From Synaphobranchus kaupii (lineage: Eukaryota > Chordata > Actinopteri > Anguilliformes > Synaphobranchidae), in assembly GCA_029718625.1 (NCBI GenBank), contig CM056376.1:117668906-117732905 (forward strand): 64,000 nt of DNA, read 5' to 3'. This document shows, in pieces, positions 60,701-64,000 of this stretch. The first letter of the stretch is position 1, and every line of letters begins with the position of its first letter. The position numbers and the translations under genes were made by a program. The notes beneath the pieces were generated by a model. That model was not told the DNA's origin. It ran no database searches and was given only the letters and a program-made list of their open reading frames with translations.

Positions 60701-61347
60701 TTCTCTCTGTGTTTATGTGAGAGTGCATGTGTCTGGTTTCTCTCTCTTGTTCTGTTAATGTGAGAGTGCATGTGTATGGTTTTTCTATCTTTATGTGAGA
60801 ATATATGTATGCTTTTTCTGTCTTGCTGTGTTTGTGTGAGAGTACATGTGTATGGTTTCTCTCTCTGTGTTTATATAAGAGTGCAGATGTATGGTTTCTC
60901 CCTGTGTTTATGTGAGAGTGCATGTGTGCTTTCTCTCTCCCTGTGTGTAGACGGTGGGTGCGAATGTGGCAAAAGGAAGTTCAGTGTTCTTCATGGTGGT
61001 GTGTCTGCTGGCCTCTGTGTACACCCTGTTCCTCACATGGAGGGGCCTCTACCGCTACAGCGCCACCTACAGGAACACCTACAGTGCCCTCTCTCAGGTC
61101 TGACTGAACCAATCACTCATAACCAAATTATAGCACTTAGCCATGCCATTGTGTACTCATCCAGATGTTCTACGTGTGTGTGTGTGTGTGTGTGTGGGTG
61201 TGTGCGCGTGTGTATGCATGCATGCATGCATGTGGGTGTGTGTGTGTGTGTGTGTGTATGTGTGGGTGTGGGTGTGTGCGCGTGTGTATGCATGCATGCA
61301 TGCATGTGGGTGTGTGTGTGTGTGTGTGTGCGTGTGTGTGTGTGTGT

Positions 61348-61382
<35 letters not shown>

Positions 61383-61476
61383 GTAGTAGATCTAATTGCT
61401 TTTACTTTGTATTCAGGGTGGTGAGGAGCAGTCAGACCTCCTGCTGGATGCAGATAGCAGAGAGTTCAGCCTCTGA
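54022..61476 (+). CDS. Four-pass membrane protein, CD20/MS4A-TMEM176-like (215 residues)
   Basis: Exons 54022-54183, 55297-55407, 58051-58107, 60132-60242, 60951-61097 and 61417-61476 are all phase 0 with AG/GT borders. The start is the ATG immediately after a CTTCAAG acceptor (MTQNMFQEGLYQVFF). Four hydrophobic segments are visible: residues about 45-70 (LLVIGVVQVLGALASVLTTI), about 85-105 (PVWGGVFYVATGGLAILV), about 112-136 (LMGLNIFSLLLGLFSILTYS) and about 158-178 (FFMVVCLLASVYTLFLTW). The N- and C-termini, both predicted cytosolic, are polar, and the C-terminus has an acidic dileucine-type motif (SDLLLDADSREF). The G-V-V-Q-V-L-G and P-V-W-G-G-V-F-Y patterns and the four-helix layout fit the CD20-like superfamily. 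It starts about 5.7 kb downstream of ApoL gene 2. Exact family membership is uncertain. Confidence 0.85.
54165..54234 (+). repeat. 30-bp duplication across the exon 1 donor of the four-pass gene
   Basis: A 30-bp unit spanning the exon/intron junction (CGCCTCCTTGTAATTGG, then GGTGAGTAAGCCC) is repeated once and partly a third time. The second donor, GGAGTGAGTAAG, would add ten in-frame codons (VSKPRLLIAG). Confidence 0.85.
54240..55270 (+). repeat. 32-bp minisatellite, interrupted by a dispersed repeat
   Basis: Units with TATAGTACAGTACAGATGAG and TCCTCAGTG run from 54245 to 54335 and from about 54765 to 55270. Between them (about 54337-54760) lies a teleost dispersed repeat beginning with AGTCAAGTCAAGTTTATTTG and TATAGCACATTT, which inserted into the array. 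Confidence 0.85.
55508..55660 (+). mobile_element. Tc1-like terminal remnant
   Basis: After a (TA)n run, TACTAGCGTTCAAAAGTTTG and the following block resemble a well-known fish Tc1/mariner end. Only one end is present. Confidence 0.5.
55700..56065. mobile_element. Tc1 fragment carrying foldback repeat F, copy 3
   Basis: TATCTTTTGCATGCCATGAC leads into ATCTTATTTCCAGG and the F sequence TTTTGAATGGATCTCTATGG, exactly as at 41436-41560 and 46985-47130. It ends near GGGTTGATCTGAG at the next Tc1. Confidence 0.75.
56080..57718 (-). mobile_element. Tc1-like transposon, 1639 bp, near full length
   Basis: The ends CAGTCAAGCCGGAAAGTCTG and, in reverse, CAGTCAATCCGGAAAGTCTG are intact apart from one base. 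TA duplications are on both sides (56078-56079, 57719-57720). It is the same family as 13119-14746 and lies in intron 2 of the four-pass gene. Confidence 0.97.
56299..57318 (-). pseudogene. Tc1-like transposase with a single nonsense codon
   Basis: The reading frame of 340 codons from MGSKELSADLRNRIVSRHRS is complete, with the paired-like HTH region, [20 protein letters not shown], catalytic WSDETK, QHDNDPKH and NPIEHL. At the next codon a TGA (56476) replaces the Trp seen in the sister copy at the matching position. The remaining codons are open to the stop at 56299 (ending AATKY). Apart from this codon it is a full-length copy. Confidence 0.95.
57721..57960. repeat. (TA)n run and imperfect palindrome
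   Basis: TA runs at 57719-57753 and 57819-57834 surround an inverted pair: TCTAAAATTGATACTAATAA near 57758 and TTATTAGTATCAATTTTAGA near 57923. Possibly a small hairpin element. Confidence 0.7.
58140..58520 (-). mobile_element. Dispersed repeat-like block, family unknown
   Basis: The stretch with GTGAAGAAATACTTCCTGAT and CATGTATGCCCCCTCG resembles old vertebrate interspersed repeats (CR1/SINE type). The match is from memory and family is unresolved. It lies in an intron of the four-pass gene. Confidence 0.35.
58640..59600 (+). other. Intron with possible piggyBac N-terminal remnant
   Basis: At 59065-59215 a frame reads KRFSVLETAG then QDSDEIYIHDSSSEADNMDS, reminiscent of the acidic N-terminus of piggyBac-derived transposases. 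It is short and unsupported by other domains. The remainder is AT-rich intron. Confidence 0.25.
59690..60020 (+). repeat. 42-bp minisatellite
   Basis: About eight units contain ATGATCTGAGCAAACGCATG and CTCTATAAGGCCTTTAAT. Since 42 is a multiple of 3, both strands show long open frames (NANACELYKAF type; CVCPDHIKGLIELT), which I treat as artefacts. Confidence 0.9.
60285..60940 (+). repeat. Imperfect minisatellite of about 38 bp
   Basis: Units with TATGTGAGAGTGCATGTGTA and TGGTTTCTCTCT fill the intron between exons 4 and 5 of the four-pass gene. The real acceptor of exon 60951 (CCCTGTGTGTAG) lies at its edge. Confidence 0.85.
61165..61382 (+). repeat. TG/CATG microsatellite
   Basis: TG runs are interrupted by two identical GTATGCATGCATGCATG blocks about 74 bp apart, indicating local duplication, in the last intron of the four-pass gene. 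Confidence 0.95.
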
Positions 61477-61575
61477 TCCCCCCCTCCCCCCTCCCTGCTC
61501 TTTCCACCTGGACTCATAGGTAAAATGATGCTGTTCTGCACTTGCTGTTCATCAGAAATAAAACAGGTCCCTGGA
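61477..61575 (+). other. 3' UTR of the four-pass gene with AATAAA
   Basis: AATAAA at 61557-61562 lies 80 bp after the stop codon and is the likely polyadenylation signal. The preceding sequence is C-rich. Confidence 0.65.
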
Positions 61576-61589
61576 ATGTTCTACACACA

Positions 61590-62110
61590 AATCATGAGTG
61601 TGGTACATGAGTCCCTACTAGCGCTCCCTCACCATTCTCAGCCCACCAGCCCCCCATCTACCATTATTACTAAGGACTCAGAGGGTGTTACTTTAGCTTC
61701 ACTTACCCTAACTGGTAAGCAGATGTTTATCTCTGGATCCATACCCACTATTGGCACAGGATATAGCAATGTTTTAAGGCTTCTGACCCTACACAGCTGG
61801 CTGAAAGCTGAATGTATTGGTCTTAGTGATTCTTCCTGACAACTTTGACCTGTTTTGGACGGCACCCTAGCCAAACAGGATCTCAGATACTGTCAGCTAA
61901 TTTCGGTTATGCACTTACATGACATTTCACTGGCTGAAAAAGTCCATGCCCCAACTGTATCAATTCATATTCTATTCATGATTACACCTTTAGTCTGTTA
62001 TGTTATATGGATACAATTAGTAATTACACATCAGGTAAAGGGCTTGGACTATTTCATTCAGCTTAATTTGTTGACCCAACCCAGTACCAAAATTTTGATT
62101 ATCACATGAG
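61590..62110 (+). mobile_element. Decayed L2-like LINE ORF1, SGNH hydrolase-like
   Basis: Frames read ISGSIPTIGTGYSNVLRLLT and LHSWLKAECI, recognisable as the 'SGPIPT...RLxxLHxWL' block of the esterase-like ORF1 of fish L2-type LINEs. A stop and frame change follow, and the rest is eroded. By recognition only. Confidence 0.55.
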
Positions 62111-62239
62111 TATCTCTGATTTTTAGCTGCACTCACAGTTGGCTGTTAATGCTGTTTGTCCTGTTCTTTCTTTTAATGCTGCCTCTGCTATTTCTGTGAT
62201 TATAAACCAGTGGTTCTCATTCTCTCATTTGATAAACAA

Positions 62240-63095
62240 TAAATTGTACAAACCCCAATTCCAAAAAAGTTGGGACAGTATGTAAAATGCACATTAAAGC
62301 AGAAAGCAGTGATTTGTAAATTCTCTTTTACATATATTTATTTGAAAACAGTACAACGAAAATATATTTAATGTTTATCAACTTTATTTATTTTTGTAAA
62401 TATATATGCTAATTCCAAATTTGATGCCTGCAATATGTTCCAAAAAAGTTGGGACCGGTGCAAAAAAAAAGACTGGGAAGTTCAAAAAACACCTGTTTGG
62501 AACATTCCACACGTAAACAGGTGATGCTACCATGACTGGGTATAAAAGGATATCAAAAGACTCTTGATATCTTATTTGCAGGTACTCTTACAAGCAATAC
62601 TATAGCCTCTCTGCATTTGAATGGATCTCTATGGGAATTGGGGGGTGGGACTAGATTAAGCTGTAAATTACACAGGAATAGTATGGAGCCCATGGTTGGC
62701 TAAATGGCTGTAAGTCATCAAGGGTCTGAGGTATCAAACGAGCCTCAAACTATCACTCTGCTGCCAGATATGCAGTCGATATGAATGGATCACTTGAAGG
62801 GTTGTTTCTCCTGAATTATTTTTCCAAAGAGTTCAATAGGAAAATGAGTTTTCTTTTTGATATCCTTTTATACCCAATCATGATACCATCACCTGTTTAC
62901 CTGTGGAATGTTCCAAACAGGTGTTTTTTGAACTTCCCAGTCTTTTTTAGCCCCTGTCCCAACTTTTTTGAAAAAAATTAAATAAAGATTTTTGCAGGCA
63001 TCAAATTCGGAATTAGCCTATATTTACATCAATACAGTTGATAAAAATTTAATATATATTTTTTTGTACTGTTTTTAATTAAATATATGTGAAAC
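62240..63095. mobile_element. Tc1/mariner-like element with foldback repeat F, copy 4
   Basis: The left end CAAACCCCAATTCCAAAAAA and TTGGGACAG are familiar from fish Tc1-type elements. Inverted inner blocks (GGAACATTCCACACGTAAAC against GTTTACCTGTGGAATGTTCC) surround copy 4 of F (62552-62862). The right end is incomplete near 63095. Confidence 0.75.
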
Positions 63096-63106
63096 GATAA
63101 ACTCCG

Positions 63107-64000
63107 CAACACTGTGTCTCTTGCTGTGCTTGCAACTTTATTAATGAAAAATTTACTTACGTTTTGAACAAAGACACAATCAATGAACATATGAGCTCTA
63201 TTAGAAGAGATGATCGTAATTATCCTGTTGCTGTACATTTTGATGACTGTAAACACAACATTTTGACATTAAGGTTCTGTGGGATAGAAAAACTAAAATG
63301 TCTTCCAAGAGGTGGAGATCTTGATTTGCTATTAAATAAACGTGAGGTCTTTTGGATAGTTATGTTAAAAACACTAAAACCCAAAGGTCTCAATGATGAA
63401 CTATTGTTAAATGTCATGTTGTAACTATTATATGGATTGTTCTCAGTGGCTTTTTAGGTGATTATGACAAGTGGACTGGTTGTTATTATTATTATATTTT
63501 TATATTTATATTATTCCATATAGTGATTTATGACGTATGATAACTACCATGTGATGGTTGATGTTTTCATGAATTTTTATTTGTGATCTGATATCTATTG
63601 TATGCCTATCATGCCAGTCATGGCTGTATTCCAATTTATTTTATTTTTTTTTGTAATTCACTTAATTTGATATTGTATGTCTTTATTTGGTGTGTTTGTT
63701 TGTGTGTTGTGGGTCTGCCCAACTGTCTATGTCTTTTTTGTTGTTGCTGGTGGCTACAACTGAAGTTCCCGAAAGGGAAAATAAAAGTTATTCTATTCTA
63801 TTCTATATGTTTATTGTACTTCCTTCACGCTTAGACTATGGTGAATTCTGGTGAAAATGTTGTATTGATGTCATTGGTCAAGTCTTTATAAGAGTATGTT
63901 TTTTTACCATTCACTCTAAGACTGACGAAGGACTGTTGTCCGAAACGTAAGTCAATTTTTCATTAATAAAGTTGCAAGCACAGCAAGAGACACTGTGTTG
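63107..64000 (+). mobile_element. Penelope-like element, 5'-truncated, with inverted terminal copy
   Basis: Frame 63164-63424 reads NKDTINEHMSSIRRDDRNYP, then VHFDDCKHN, CGIEKLKCLPRGGDLDLLLN, KREVFWIVMLKTL and KGLNDELLL. This is the C-terminal half of a Penelope-type GIY-YIG domain. The last 55 bp of the window (63946-64000) are the reverse complement, with a few differences, of 63107-63161. Such inverted terminal pieces are a Penelope hallmark. The right side may continue past the window. Confidence 0.8.
63922..63953 (+). ncRNA. Hammerhead-ribozyme-like motif in a Penelope terminal repeat
   Basis: CTGACGA (63922-63928) fits the CUGANGA core. GGAC-TGTT-GTCC forms a stem II-like hairpin, followed by GAAAC (63942) and GTC (63951-63953), the usual cleavage triplet. 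Hammerhead motifs with a short stem III are known from Penelope-like terminal repeats. I could not find convincing stem I pairing, so it may be decayed. Confidence 0.5.

Overview
This window is vertebrate nuclear DNA, most likely from a teleost fish. The evidence is split genes with GT-AG introns, many intronic minisatellites and CA/TG runs, and a dense mix of Tc1-like, hAT-like, L2/Rex-like LINE and Penelope-like elements. There are no operons and no prokaryotic signals. I cannot name the species.

Three host genes can be reconstructed, all on the + strand. (1) At 1441-6595 lies the 3' part of an apolipoprotein L (ApoL)-like gene. Its large last exon carries two extra G bases, each in a G run, which break the frame. 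(2) At 11634-48330 lies a second, very stretched ApoL-like gene. I can build 25 exons in one continuous reading frame, giving 734 residues. Its C-terminal half is a standard ApoL domain. Its N-terminal half is made of small phase-0 exons in repeated cassettes (A acidic, B containing Asn-Pro-Phe, C Ser/Asp-rich). (3) At 54022-61476 lies a six-exon gene for a 215-residue four-pass membrane protein of CD20/MS4A-TMEM176 type.

Layout: 1-1015 old repeats; 1.4-6.6 kb ApoL gene 1, with 30-bp and 23-bp minisatellites and a long hairpin in its introns; 6.6-10.4 kb intergenic LINE and MITE remnants; 10.4-11.6 kb putative promoter of gene 2, with interferon- and kappaB-like sites; 11.6-33.2 kb cassette region, containing a hAT with a nested Tc1 and three recent tandem duplicons of about 2-3 kb; 33.4-39.3 kb one intron filled with nested transposons including a Penelope-like reverse transcriptase; 39.4-48.3 kb ApoL domain exons split by a 7.6-kb intron of Tc1 and LINE elements; 48.3-53.2 kb intergenic inverted-repeat elements; 53.2-61.6 kb the four-pass gene with a 1.6-kb Tc1 in an intron; 61.6-64 kb LINE, Tc1-like and Penelope-like remnants.

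The most unusual feature is how exons, splice sites and minisatellites relate in the cassette gene. Six cassette exons each carry an NPF motif, the known ligand of EH domains, upstream of a membrane-active ApoL domain. Several adjoining minisatellites are built from units that copy a neighbouring splice site, in lengths that would keep the reading frame. All exon models are read by eye from splice signals and phase; no transcript evidence was available.
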